From Bacteroides rodentium JCM 16496 (GTDB lineage Bacteria > Bacteroidota > Bacteroidia > Bacteroidales > Bacteroidaceae), in contig NZ_BAKJ01000017.1 of assembly GCF_000614125.1 (NCBI RefSeq), forward strand, positions 1 through 64,000: a stretch of 64,000 nucleotides of DNA, read 5' to 3'. The notes beneath the pieces are model-generated. The model had not been told where the DNA came from. It ran no database searches and saw only the letters and a program-made list of their open reading frames with translations. Every line of letters starts with the position of its first letter. Within the stretch, counting starts at the first letter, position 1. A program made the position numbers and the translations under genes. Shown here in pieces: positions 52,389 to 61,974 of this stretch.

Positions 52389-54290
52389 TTATTTCTTATC
52401 CAGCGCCTCAAAGCAAGAATTCTTGCTCACGAATTCCGGAACAATATCCTTCATGGCAGCAACAATTTTCATCTGGTCATAGGTGTAACTTACATCAATC
52501 AGCTTCTGGATACGCTCCTTCACCTCGTCATAGTCATACTCACGCACTGTGGCAATCATAATCTTCTCATGGTAGGTGGGTTTTGTAAGCTCCTTCACAT
52601 TCAAGAGTTCCTCGTAGAGCTTCTCGCCATGACGGAGACCGGTAAATTCAATCTTCACATCCGTACGTCCGGAAAGGCTGATCATACGCTTGGCAAGGTC
52701 TACAATCTTCACCGGCTTGCCCATGTCGAAGATGTAGATTTCACCACCGTTGCCCATACTGCCGGCCTCAAGAACAAGGCGGCAAGCTTCGGGAATGGTC
52801 ATGAAGTAACGGATTATCTCAGGATGGGTCACTGTCACCGGGCCGCCACGCTGAATCTGGTCGCGGAAACGGGGAATAACAGAACCGTTGGAACCCAGCA
52901 CATTGCCGAAGCGCGTAGTGATGAACTGAGTGGCATGGCCTCCTTCCTTCTGCAACTTCTTCGCAAGAGACTGCACATAAATCTCGCAGATACGTTTGGA
53001 GCAGCCCATCACGTTTGTAGGATTAACGGCCTTGTCCGTAGAAATCATCACAAACTTCTCGGCACCGTATTTCACGGCAAGATCGGCAACGGTACGCGTG
53101 CCGAATACGTTTACCTGAATGGACTCGGAAACGTTGTCCTCCATCATTGGCACATGCTTGTAGGCTGCCGCATGAAAAATATACTGGGGCTTGAACTCCC
53201 TGAAAATATCCTCCATGCGCGTGGCATTGGAGATGTCGGCTATGATGGTCTCGGCATCAATGTCACGCCAACGGTCCTGAAGTTCCAGACGGATGTCGTG
53301 CAGAGGGGTCTCGGCCTGGTCCACTAAAATAAGCTTATAGGGATTGAACGAAGCCACCTGCCGCATGATTTCGCTGCCGATGGAGCCGGCGGCACCCGTA
53401 ATCATCACACGCTTGCCCTCCAGATGAGAGGCAACCTTATGAATATCTATCTCGATAGGATTGCGCTGAAGCAGGTCCTCAATCTGAATTTCCTTCAGCT
53501 GTGTGCGGCTCAGCGCCTGACCGTTCCACTCGCTCAAGGGAGGCGCGGTCATCAGTTTGATGTTGTGCACCAGCAGGCGGTCAGCCATGTCGGACTTCTT
53601 CAGTTCCTCCATCTTGGCAGGAGAAATGATGATGGTCTGCACATCGCGGTCAATCAGATTGTCAATCAACGTATCATCGTTGGGAAACACTCTGACTCCC
53701 ATCATCACCTTATTAATCAGTTCCGGCTCATCTGCAATAAATCCGCGCAGACGATAGTGGTTGCGCAGATTGACACGCAATGCCTTGGCAATGTTGACCC
53801 CAGCTTCCTTGGCACCATAAATAAACACATTAGCACTATGGGTACCATCAAAGTTCAACGCCTCGAAGAAGGTCTTGACAACCACACGGGAGCATGCCAT
53901 CATGGCAAAGCTGATGATGTAGGACATGAACAGTACGCTGACCGGAGCCAAGTTGAACTCCAAATAGCTTTCCGTCAGGACGCTCGTTATCATCAGCAGT
54001 GCATACGACACTGTTAATGACACAAAAATGCGCATGATATCCACAAAGGAAGAAAAGCGCAGCACATTGGAATACGTACGGAAAACACGGAAGAAAATCA
54101 GATTGACAACAACCGTCCATAAAATGGTCTTGTCAATGGTAGAGGATTCCAAAAAAATGCTTCTGAAATCATATCGAAGAGCATAGGCCAACAGACTGGA
54201 TATGACGATGATAAATACGTCAATTAATAGAATAGTCCATATCGGAAGCACTTTCGCGGAAAGATACCGATGAAAAAAATTTCGCTTCAT
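52389..54290 (-). CDS. CapD/WbpM-like nucleoside-diphosphate-sugar dehydratase
   Basis: A 633-residue membrane enzyme. Four N-terminal membrane segments (about 15-130) are followed by a CoA-binding-like Rossmann region (about 150-260) and an NAD-dependent epimerase/dehydratase domain with GAAGSIGSEI (about 300) and the active-site run STDKAVNPTNVMGCSKR. The family performs 4,6-dehydration of UDP-HexNAc for surface polysaccharide synthesis. MGCSKR in place of YxxxK is normal in this family. It has its own promoter at 54320-54327 and stands alone in the window. Confidence 0.93.
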   Translation of the reverse strand: MKRNFFHRYLSAKVLPIWTILLIDVFIIVISSLLAYALRYDFRSIFLESSTIDKTILWTVVVNLIFFRVFRTYSNVLRFSSFVDIMRIFVSLTVSYALLMITSVLTESYLEFNLAPVSVLFMSYIISFAMMACSRVVVKTFFEALNFDGTHSANVFIYGAKEAGVNIAKALRVNLRNHYRLRGFIADEPELINKVMMGVRVFPNDDTLIDNLIDRDVQTIIISPAKMEELKKSDMADRLLVHNIKLMTAPPLSEWNGQALSRTQLKEIQIEDLLQRNPIEIDIHKVASHLEGKRVMITGAAGSIGSEIMRQVASFNPYKLILVDQAETPLHDIRLELQDRWRDIDAETIIADISNATRMEDIFREFKPQYIFHAAAYKHVPMMEDNVSESIQVNVFGTRTVADLAVKYGAEKFVMISTDKAVNPTNVMGCSKRICEIYVQSLAKKLQKEGGHATQFITTRFGNVLGSNGSVIPRFRDQIQRGGPVTVTHPEIIRYFMTIPEACRLVLEAGSMGNGGEIYIFDMGKPVKIVDLAKRMISLSGRTDVKIEFTGLRHGEKLYEELLNVKELTKPTYHEKIMIATVREYDYDEVKERIQKLIDVSYTYDQMKIVAAMKDIVPEFVSKNSCFEALDKK

Positions 54291-54319
54291 TTCGCTTGAC
54301 AGTTTTGTTTTAGGCGAGG

Positions 54320-54327
54320 CAAAGATA
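54320..54327 (-). promoter_or_regulatory. -7 promoter element of the CapD-like gene
   Basis: CAAAGATA (TATCTTTG on the minus strand), 30 bp before the start codon. Confidence 0.55.
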
Positions 54328-54473
54328 CACTATTTTGGTAAAAACAGGCAAGAAAAAGATAAAAAAAGGTTATAACAATTATTTATCGTCCATAAAGGAC
54401 TATCCCGCCTCCCCCGTTTTAACAGTCAGAAAGCGGAATAGAAATAGTTTTACCCCGAAATAGACGGTATCCG

Positions 54474-55799
54474 TTACATCAGATTACTTGCCAACTCGCT
54501 CAACTGGCTGCGCTCTCCCTTCACCAGATTGACATGGGCAAACAAATTTTGGTCTCTCATGCGGTCTATCATATAGACAAGCCCGTTGGACTGACTGTCC
54601 AGATAGGGTTGGTCTATCTGCTGAATATCACCGGTAAACACCATTTTTGTGCCTTCGCCGGCACGGGTGATGATGGTCTTAATTTCATGCGGAGTCAGGT
54701 TCTGGGCTTCATCGATAATACAGTAGGTCTCGCTCAAGCTGCGCCCGCGGATAAAGGCCAGCGCCTCGATGACCAGTTGTTCACTTTTTTGCATATCCTC
54801 CAAGCGTTTCACTTCAGAGGAATTGGCAGCGAACTGATGCTTGATTACATTCAAATTATCGAACAAAGGCTGCATGTAAGGAGCCACTTTCTCATTGGCA
54901 TCACCGGGAAGGAATCCAAGGTCTTTATTGGACAGAGCCACGATGGGACGTGCCAGAAGAATCTGCTTGTAGTCGGTAAGTTTTCCCAATGCGGCAGCCA
55001 GTGCCAACAAAGTCTTGCCGGTTCCCGCCTTACCGGTCAAGGCAACCAGCTTGATGTTCGGGTCGTTCAGCACTTCAAAAGCAAAGCTCTGCTCGGCATT
55101 GCGAGGTTCAATACCATAGTTCTTTGTCTTGTTGACCCGGCAAATCGAATGGGTAAAGGGATTATAACGTGCAAGCACACTGCTGCGGTCACTCTTCAGC
55201 ACAAAGCATTCGTTGGGACGAATGATGTCCTTAAAGTCGAACTCGTTGATGTCCAGCCCTTCTTTGGAGGAATAAATGCGGTCTATCAGCGCAGGGTCAA
55301 TGCCCTCGAACACTTCATTCGACTTTTCGAATATGTCCACATTGATTACCTTATCATTGATGTAGTCCTCGCACAGCAGGCCGATGGAACGCGCCTTCAT
55401 ACGCAGATTCACGTCTTTCGTGACAAGGATGGTTTTCATTTTGGGCTTTTGGGTGGAAAGCCAGTCCACTACCGACAGAATCTGATGGTCGGGGATGCGT
55501 TCGGGGAAGGAATCACGTACCCGGGGAGAGTCCACCATGCCTGCCACCACAAACAGACGACCCAAGCCCTCGCCCAATGGCGCCCCTTTGGTGAACAGAT
55601 TGTCATCGGTAATCAAATCAAGTTCACGGACGAACTCACGGGCATTGAAATTAATCTGCTCATTGCCTTTCTTGAATTTATCCAGTTCTTCAAGGACTAC
55701 GATGGGAAGATAAATGTCATTCTCCTGAAAATTCTTCAGACAGTTATAATCGTGAAGAATCACATTCGTATCAATCACAAAATTTTTCTTAGCTCCCAT
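54474..55799 (-). CDS. PhoH-family ATPase with N-terminal PIN domain
   Basis: A 441-residue protein. A PIN domain (about 1-150) starts with KNFVIDTNVILHDYNC, carrying acidic metal ligands. A PhoH-type ATPase follows, with Walker A GKAGTGKTLLALA (about 250) and Walker B YCIIDEAQNL. PIN-PhoH fusions are thought to be RNA helicase/nucleases. It is divergent from folC across a 168-bp region. The target RNAs are unknown, and the gene is conserved in many bacteria. Confidence 0.92.
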   Translation of the reverse strand: MGAKKNFVIDTNVILHDYNCLKNFQENDIYLPIVVLEELDKFKKGNEQINFNAREFVRELDLITDDNLFTKGAPLGEGLGRLFVVAGMVDSPRVRDSFPERIPDHQILSVVDWLSTQKPKMKTILVTKDVNLRMKARSIGLLCEDYINDKVINVDIFEKSNEVFEGIDPALIDRIYSSKEGLDINEFDFKDIIRPNECFVLKSDRSSVLARYNPFTHSICRVNKTKNYGIEPRNAEQSFAFEVLNDPNIKLVALTGKAGTGKTLLALAAALGKLTDYKQILLARPIVALSNKDLGFLPGDANEKVAPYMQPLFDNLNVIKHQFAANSSEVKRLEDMQKSEQLVIEALAFIRGRSLSETYCIIDEAQNLTPHEIKTIITRAGEGTKMVFTGDIQQIDQPYLDSQSNGLVYMIDRMRDQNLFAHVNLVKGERSQLSELASNLM

Positions 55800-55873
55800 A
55801 CACGTTAGATTTAAATTGTTAATACCTTTGCATAAGCTTAAGATAAGCTACACTACAAGCAATTTCAAGCAAG

Positions 55874-55903
55874 TTTGATTGCTTCCGGTTTGCATTATCT
55901 TTG
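55874..55903 (+). promoter_or_regulatory. folC promoter
   Basis: -33 TTTG (55874-55877) and -7 TATCTTTG (55896-55903) with an 18-bp spacer, 64 bp before the folC start. A second -7-like TACCTTTG lies at 55823-55830. Confidence 0.65.
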
Positions 55904-55967
55904 TTGCTTTTAAAGATAACAAATTAATAGGGAGAAAGGATTGCTTCTCCGTTAAATATTATAAAAG

Positions 55968-57191
55968 ATGGATTATCAGGACACTTTAACTTACTTATAT
56001 AACAGTACGCCCATGTTTCAGCAGGTGGGCGGCTCAGCATACAAGGAAGGGTTGGAAAATACTCTGACCCTGGACGAACACTTCGGACATCCCCACCGCA
56101 GTTTCCGCAGCATTCATGTGGCCGGTACCAACGGAAAGGGTTCCTGCTCGCATACGCTTGCCGCCATACTGCAAAAAGCGGGATATAGGGTCGGACTCTA
56201 CACCTCGCCCCACCTGGTGGATTTCCGGGAGCGCATCCGGATTAACGGACAGCCTATACCCGAGGAATACGTCATCCGCTTTGTAGAGCAGGAACGTGGA
56301 TTCTTCGAACCCCTCCACCCCTCCTTTTTTGAGCTGACCACTGCCATGGCCTTCCGCTACTTTGCGGATGAAAAGGTGGATGTAGCCGTAATCGAAGTGG
56401 GACTCGGCGGACGCCTGGACTGCACCAATATCATCCGTCCGGATGTATGCATCATTACCAACATCAGTTTTGACCATACCCAATTCCTGGGGGACACCCT
56501 GGCCAAAATCGCGGGAGAGAAGGCAGGAATCATCAAAAGCGGTATCCCCGTTGTAATCGGCGAGAGCACTCCCGAAACGAAAGCGGTGTTTCTGGAAAAA
56601 GCGCAGGCGACGGGTGCTCCCATCTACTTTGCCGAAGAGAACGACCGTGAAGACTATCCCGGAATAGAATACGAATTGAAAGGGCTCTACCAGCAGAAAA
56701 ATGCCCGGACCGTACTCACCGCCCTCCCGCTACTGAAAGAAGCCGGCTACCGGCTGGACGGACAAGCAGTGCGCAGTGGCTTTGCCCGTGTGGTGGAACT
56801 GACGGGCTTGATGGGACGCTGGCAAAAACTGCAAGACTCGCCCACCCTGATTTGTGACACCGGCCACAACGTGGGAGGCATCACCTACATTACAGAACAA
56901 CTGAGGCAACAGACTTACCGACAGCTACACATCGTCGTAGGCATGGTGAATGACAAGGATATACGGGGAGTACTGGCCCTACTGCCCCGGGAAGCGACCT
57001 ACTACTTCACCAAAGCCAGCGTGAAGCGGGCATTGCCCGAAAGCGAACTGCAGGAGCTTGCCGCAGCAGCAGGTCTGAAAGGGCATTGCTATCCTGACGT
57101 ACCCGCCGCCGTGCGGGCTGCACAAGAAAAAAGCCTCCCGGAAGACTTCATCTTCGTGGAGGCAGCAGTTTCATTGTGGCCGACTTGTTAG
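55968..57191 (+). CDS. folC: Bifunctional folylpolyglutamate/dihydrofolate synthase
   Basis: A 407-residue Mur-ligase-family enzyme. The ATP loop VAGTNGKGSCSHTLA (about 50-64) and the IxNISFDHTQFLG segment (about 165) are diagnostic. It adds glutamate to dihydropteroate and folate species. The length is typical. Its stop codon TAG (57189-57191) overlaps the stop of the convergent ridA gene in the sequence TTAG. The upstream promoter is one of the better matches in the window. Confidence 0.94.
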   Translation: MDYQDTLTYLYNSTPMFQQVGGSAYKEGLENTLTLDEHFGHPHRSFRSIHVAGTNGKGSCSHTLAAILQKAGYRVGLYTSPHLVDFRERIRINGQPIPEEYVIRFVEQERGFFEPLHPSFFELTTAMAFRYFADEKVDVAVIEVGLGGRLDCTNIIRPDVCIITNISFDHTQFLGDTLAKIAGEKAGIIKSGIPVVIGESTPETKAVFLEKAQATGAPIYFAEENDREDYPGIEYELKGLYQQKNARTVLTALPLLKEAGYRLDGQAVRSGFARVVELTGLMGRWQKLQDSPTLICDTGHNVGGITYITEQLRQQTYRQLHIVVGMVNDKDIRGVLALLPREATYYFTKASVKRALPESELQELAAAAGLKGHCYPDVPAAVRAAQEKSLPEDFIFVEAAVSLWPTC

Positions 57192-57562
57192 CGAACCGCG
57201 ATGCACTCAATCTCTACTAAGGCGTCTTTAGGCAGCGCCTTCACTGCCACAGCCGAACGTGCCGGGAAAGCACCGTCAAAATAGGTGGCATATACCTTGT
57301 TCATATCAGCGAACAAGGACATGTCTGCCAGGAAAACGGTGGTCTTTACAATATTTGCCATGCCCAGGCCTGCCTCTTCCAGAATATGCTTTATATTCTC
57401 CAAGGACTGGCGGGCTTGCGCTTCCGCACCTTCAGCCATCACCCCGGTAGCTGCGTCAATAGGCAACTGACCTGATACAAATACCATTCCACCGGCTTCG
57501 ATAGCCTGGCTATAAGGGCCTATAGCGCCCGGTGCCTTCTGGCTGCAAATCACTTTCTTCAT
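57188..57562 (-). CDS. ridA: RidA-family enamine/imine deaminase
   Basis: 124 residues from MKKVICSQKAPGAIGPYSQA, the canonical RidA opening. VSGQLPIDAATG and RSAVAVKALPKDALVEIECI include the conserved arginine (about 104) that binds the acid group of substrates. The family hydrolyses reactive 2-aminoacrylate from PLP enzymes. Three upstream codons are open with a non-ATG start and are not used. The stop overlaps folC's stop by 3 bases in the convergent orientation. Confidence 0.93.
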   Translation of the reverse strand: MKKVICSQKAPGAIGPYSQAIEAGGMVFVSGQLPIDAATGVMAEGAEAQARQSLENIKHILEEAGLGMANIVKTTVFLADMSLFADMNKVYATYFDGAFPARSAVAVKALPKDALVEIECIAVR

Positions 57563-57743
57563 GATTGTCAAAGTTTGTTTTTATTAATAATCGAGTCTAT
57601 TTTCTTTTTACGAATAAAAAAATCCGAAGTATATGCAGTATTCCGGAAATCCACGCATTTTATAGATAGAATAACGTAATTTCACTCATAACCTGTTATA
57701 CCTAGACTTAACTCATTTAACACGGGGGAGTTCCCCAAAACAG

Positions 57744-57774
57744 AGGCTCTGCTTGCGAAAGCAGAGCCTTTATT
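57744..57774. terminator. Terminator after the TPR pseudoprotease gene
   Basis: AGGCTCTGCTT (57744-57754) pairs with AAGCAGAGCCT (57759-57769) across a short loop, with A and T runs on both sides. It is about 15 bp beyond the pseudoprotease stop on the minus strand. Confidence 0.88.
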
Positions 57775-57787
57775 CTATCCCATCCCT

Positions 57788-59491
57788 TTACTTGCAATGC
57801 TTCTCAATCAAAGCATCCACATTGGGGTCACCCAATTCCTTTGCCTTGGCAAAGCTGGCACAAGCTTCCTTGTCCTTCTTCATCTGCAGCTGGGCGATAC
57901 CCATCAGACGGTAGGCTTCGGCATATTTAGGGTCTTTCTCCAGAGCAGCCTTTAGCACATTCAACGCCTCCTCGTAACGTCCCACGCGAAGATTCACCAC
58001 TGCCAGTTCGGCACGGTAGGTCAAATCCTCCGGATTCAGTTCGATGGCCTTCGCCATATCGTCCAGCGCACGCTGGTACTGCTTGGCCTTCAAGGCAGCC
58101 TGCTCACGGTAATAGTAGAACATGTCGTTCACTTTACCGTTCACGGCATTGTAATAGGCATCATAATCCAGCATGGCATTACGCGCCTGGTCTGCATTCA
58201 TGCGGGCTTGGGCACGCTCCAGCAAGTAAGGGGCGGCTTCCTCCGTATAGGGCTGGGTAAAGCGGGCCACACAACTGTCCATCAGAGCCAGTACCTCTTC
58301 GGCAGGCGCCTGCATCAGTTCCTTGGTCTTGGCAGCACTGAAGAAGGTAGCCGGAGAGGCCAGAATGGTCTTGTTCACCTTATCATAGCTGGTAAATGCA
58401 GACGGATAGTCCTGCTTGGCAAACTGGATGTCACCCTCCAACTGGACATAAACCGGAAGCTCGTCAATGGCTATCGCTTTCCGTACCTCGTCCAGAGCCT
58501 TGTCGAGCGACCAGTCCTTATAAACCTTCTCGGGCTTGCCCAATGCATAATTATAGATTATCTTGGCCCGGTTGTAATACACATCATCTTTCTTTGCGGC
58601 AACCTCCAAAGCCTTATCCATATCTGCGGCGACCTTATCCATGGAGGCATCTTCACGGGACATGAACAGATGCTGGGAAGCACGGCGCAGATAACCGTCG
58701 GCACTGGCAGGATATTGTGCAATGAAATCGTTCAGAGTCTCCATATACTTCTCCGGAGACAGTTGGGAAGAAGCCATGTAGAGGAACACCAAAGCCTGCT
58801 CTTCGGTATCGGGCAATGCCTTCTTGATACCGATGCCCTTCAATGACATATCTCCATAAGACAATGCGGAGATATTCTGCGACATGGCGAAATTGGCATC
58901 AATGGCATAGCAGATGGTAGCCGTGTCTTGTCCGGAGGACTTCTGCGCAAGGCCGAAGACCTGCCCGTCCACAGTCATCAGCGGACAACTCACCATCTTG
59001 TCCTTCAGACGCATATCGAGCGTATAATAGGAATAGTTACCGGAAATCTTATCAGCTTCCTTTACTTTCCCGGCAGTGTAGGAACGGTCCTTCTGGGTGG
59101 AATAAGGCAGCAGATATACATCCGCGCCGACAGCCGGAGCCACAGCAGCCACAGTGAGTGCCGTGACTTTCTTTCCGGGGATGCCGACACGGAACTTGAC
59201 AACATCGTACATGTCATCGGCCCCCATAATGGCCTCCACCGGCATCTGTGCCCCGTCCGAACTCATCACAACGGCGCGCCGGGCACCTTTGAACAAGGTG
59301 TAGTCAGAAAGTGCAACGCCATCTTCAGTGACAAAAAAACCGTTTCCAGTATTCAGTATCTTATCGTTCTGGTCGTAGGTCACCACCGAAAAAACGGCAC
59401 GTTTGGCTTTGTCTACCCACTTCGGGGCTTGTGCCACACTCCACTGAGCCAATAAACAGAGAGTGAGCATCAACAGCAATTTCTTTTTCAT
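57788..59491 (-). CDS. Exported pseudoprotease-TPR protein (degenerate trypsin-like domain)
   Basis: A 567-residue protein with a signal peptide (about 1-20). Residues about 25-210 have the trypsin-like fold seen in HtrA (VFSVVTYDQNDKILNTGNGF, GNGFFVTEDGVALSDYTLFK), but the His of the usual TNHHV motif is absent and the NSGGP nucleophile segment is replaced by VSCPLMTVDG. From about 250 to the end it consists of TPR repeats. It is probably a periplasmic scaffold that has lost catalysis. It is the last gene of the exonuclease-coaBC-recN-rlmB operon. Confidence 0.78.
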   Translation of the reverse strand: MKKKLLLMLTLCLLAQWSVAQAPKWVDKAKRAVFSVVTYDQNDKILNTGNGFFVTEDGVALSDYTLFKGARRAVVMSSDGAQMPVEAIMGADDMYDVVKFRVGIPGKKVTALTVAAVAPAVGADVYLLPYSTQKDRSYTAGKVKEADKISGNYSYYTLDMRLKDKMVSCPLMTVDGQVFGLAQKSSGQDTATICYAIDANFAMSQNISALSYGDMSLKGIGIKKALPDTEEQALVFLYMASSQLSPEKYMETLNDFIAQYPASADGYLRRASQHLFMSREDASMDKVAADMDKALEVAAKKDDVYYNRAKIIYNYALGKPEKVYKDWSLDKALDEVRKAIAIDELPVYVQLEGDIQFAKQDYPSAFTSYDKVNKTILASPATFFSAAKTKELMQAPAEEVLALMDSCVARFTQPYTEEAAPYLLERAQARMNADQARNAMLDYDAYYNAVNGKVNDMFYYYREQAALKAKQYQRALDDMAKAIELNPEDLTYRAELAVVNLRVGRYEEALNVLKAALEKDPKYAEAYRLMGIAQLQMKKDKEACASFAKAKELGDPNVDALIEKHCK

Positions 59492-59494
59492 ATC

Positions 59495-60234
59495 TTAGTT
59501 GGTTCTTTGTTTTACCGCTTCATAAATCAAAATGCCGGCTGCAACGGAAACATTGAGGGACTCGATGGTTCCCAACATGGGAATCTTCACCCACTCGTCA
59601 CACAACGCCAGGTTGTCATAGGACACCCCCTTGTCTTCGGCACCCATAATGATGCACATCGGACCGGTATAGTCGGCTTTGGTATAGTCGTAATCACCTT
59701 TCTCCGTGGCTGCCACGATATGGAAACCACTGTTCTTGAGGAATTGCAGGGTCTCTTTCAGGCTGTGTTCGCGACAAACGGGCAAAGTGTGCAAGGCTCC
59801 TGCCGAGGTTTTCATGGCATCTGCGTTGACAGATACACTGTTCCGTGCAGGGATAATCACGGCATCTACCGCCGCACACTCGCAAGTACGGGCAATGGCG
59901 CCGAAATTGCGGACATCCGTGATGCCGTCGAGCATCACAAACAGAGGATTCTTGCCCTGCTCGAAAAGGAAAGGTACCAAGTCCTCCGTCTTCTGGTAAG
60001 TGACTGAAGAGATGAAGGCAATCACTCCCTGGTGATTCTTCCGCGTCACGCGGTTGATGCGTTCCACCGGAACGCGCTGTACCGGTATCAAAGTCCCTTT
60101 CAAGACAGCGAACAGCTCTTTTGACAAATCACTCTGAATGTCCTTCTTTACCAATATCTTGTCTATCTCTTTTCCTGCCTGAATGGCTTCTATCACGCAC
60201 GGACGCCGAAAATCATTTCACTGTTATCAACCAT
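59495..60234 (-). CDS. rlmB: 23S rRNA (guanosine-2'-O)-methyltransferase RlmB (one apparent frameshift)
   Basis: About 246 residues if a missing base near 60196 is restored, which joins MVDNSEMIFGVR to VIEAIQAGKEIDKILVKK. The SPOUT knot motifs are present: LDGITDVRNFGAIARTCE, PARNSVSVNADAMKTSAGAL, IMGAEDKGVSYDNLALCDEW and IPMLGTIESLNVSVAAGILI. It methylates a 23S guanosine (the E. coli equivalent is G2251). Without the repair an internal start at 60196 would lack the N-terminal motif. It lies 3 bp upstream of the pseudoprotease gene. Confidence 0.9.
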
Positions 60235-60240
60235 ATATGG

Positions 60241-60277
60241 GTATTTACTATTTGACGATTTACTATTTACTATTTGA
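60241..60277. repeat. TTTACTATTTGACGATTTACTATT repeat at the end of recN
   Basis: Low-complexity run of TTTACTATT and TTTGACGATT words. It contains the recN stop codon and encodes its last residues (NSK). It shares more than 20 contiguous matching bases in nearly the same arrangement with 61940-61974. Confidence 0.7.
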
Positions 60278-61933
60278 TACTTCCAGCAATGCTCTGGCAT
60301 TGTTCAGTGCGGCTTCGGTCAGTTTAGCGCCACTCAGCATGTGGGCTATTTCTTCCACGCGTTCATCGTCGGTCAGACGGCGGATGTGGCTGTTTGTTTC
60401 CGTCTCGTTGTCCTGCTTGTAGACCTTGTAATGGGCGCGTCCGCGGGCAGCAATCTGGGGCAGATGGGTAATGCTGATTACCTGGCGGTCCTGCTCGCCC
60501 ATCTCCTGCATGATATCCGCCATGCGGTCGGCTATCTCGCCGGAGACTCCGGTATCTATTTCGTCGAATACAATGGTGGGGAGCTTGACGGCACCGGCTA
60601 TCATTGCTTTGATGGAGAGCATGACGCGGGCTATTTCACCACCCGAAGCTACGGAGGAGACGCTTTGCAATGCCCCGTTCTTATTCGCGGAAAACAAGAA
60701 GTTCACAGTATCCGCCCCGTGTATGCCCGGCTCTTTGCGGATACCTATCTCTACCTGGAAACGGACATTGGGCATACCCAACGGAATCAGCCGCGCAGCC
60801 ATCTGCTTCTCCACTTCACGGGCAGCGGCAGTACGCGCCTTGGTGAGGACGGCAGCCTGCTTTTTCACCTTATTATATAAAGCATCGCAACGCGCTTTCA
60901 GTTCCTCGATGTGCTCGTCGGACGAAGTGATGGCGGAGAGTTTGGCGGCGTATTCATCCGTCAGCGCCAGAAGTTCGCCGACAGTGGAAACGCGGTGCTT
61001 CTGTTGGAGCGTATAAATCAGGTTCAGACGTTCGTTCACTTCATCCAGACGTTCGGGGTTGAACTCTATTTCATCCTCCTTACCAGACACTTCCTGCGAA
61101 ATATCCTTCAGCTCGATATAAGTGCTTTCCATGCGTTCGGCAAGTTCTCCGGCAACCGGATAAACCCTCTGCAGACCGAGCATCGTGTTCAGGCATTCCT
61201 TCAGCCCGGACAACAAGCCTCCTTCGTCCGAATAGAGCGTCTGCCCCACCCGATAGAGTCCGGCCTTTATCTCTTCCGCATGGCTCAGCGTATCCGCCTC
61301 TTGCTCCAGCTCCTCCTGCTCACCGGCAGACAAGTGTGCCTCTTCCAACTGTTCCAGTTGAAAACGGATATAGTCTTCGTCCGACTTATCCTGATTGGCA
61401 CGGGCAACAAGGGCCTCCAAATCCTGCTGTGCCTGCTTCCATGCTCCGAAGATATGCTGGTAAGCAGACAAGGCCTCTTCGTTATGCGACAAGATGTCCA
61501 ATACATTCAACTGAAATCCTTCCTTGTTCAGCAATAGGTTCTGATGCTGGGAATGCACGTCAATCAGCTGTTCTCCCAACTCCTTCATCTGAGCCAATGA
61601 AGCAGGCGTGTCATTGATGAATGCCCGGCTCTTGCCCGAAGCGGACACCTCGCGGCGCAGGATGCATTCTTCCTCGTACTCCAGCTCATTCTCCTCAAAG
61701 AAGGGCTGCATGCCGTAAGCGGAAATATCAAAACGGGCCTCGATAATGCACTTCGAAGCTCCTACACGAATGGCTTTCACGTCGGCACGCTGTCCCAGCA
61801 GCAGACCGATGGCACCCAGAATAATGGATTTTCCAGCACCGGTCTCACCCGTTATCACCGAGAAACCGCTGCTGAAGCTGATATCGAGCTTTTCAATAAG
61901 CGCATAATTCTGTATGTAAAGCGAACGCAACAT
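60263..61933 (-). CDS. recN: DNA repair protein RecN
   Basis: A 556-residue SMC-like ATPase. Walker A GETGAGKSIILGAIG is near residue 30. Coiled-coil arms follow (about 150-370, with runs of Glu/Gln/Leu), and the C-terminal ABC segment has ASGGEIARVMLSIKAMI and FDEIDTGVSGEIADRM. It acts in double-strand-break repair. The final residues NSK and the stop come from the dispersed repeat, which suggests that the end of the gene has been rewritten. It overlaps neither neighbour. Confidence 0.95.
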   Translation of the reverse strand: MLRSLYIQNYALIEKLDISFSSGFSVITGETGAGKSIILGAIGLLLGQRADVKAIRVGASKCIIEARFDISAYGMQPFFEENELEYEEECILRREVSASGKSRAFINDTPASLAQMKELGEQLIDVHSQHQNLLLNKEGFQLNVLDILSHNEEALSAYQHIFGAWKQAQQDLEALVARANQDKSDEDYIRFQLEQLEEAHLSAGEQEELEQEADTLSHAEEIKAGLYRVGQTLYSDEGGLLSGLKECLNTMLGLQRVYPVAGELAERMESTYIELKDISQEVSGKEDEIEFNPERLDEVNERLNLIYTLQQKHRVSTVGELLALTDEYAAKLSAITSSDEHIEELKARCDALYNKVKKQAAVLTKARTAAAREVEKQMAARLIPLGMPNVRFQVEIGIRKEPGIHGADTVNFLFSANKNGALQSVSSVASGGEIARVMLSIKAMIAGAVKLPTIVFDEIDTGVSGEIADRMADIMQEMGEQDRQVISITHLPQIAARGRAHYKVYKQDNETETNSHIRRLTDDERVEEIAHMLSGAKLTEAALNNARALLEVSNSK

Positions 61934-61939
61934 AAGGAT

Positions 61940-61974
61940 ATTGACGATTTGACGATTTACTATTTACTATTTAA
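61940..61974. repeat. TTGACGATTTACTATT repeat at the end of coaBC
   Basis: Runs of TTGACGATT and TTTACTATT words that contain the coaBC stop codon (61960-61962) and encode its last residues (NSK). The same word order is found at 60241-60277 and the family word at 30219. Confidence 0.7.
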
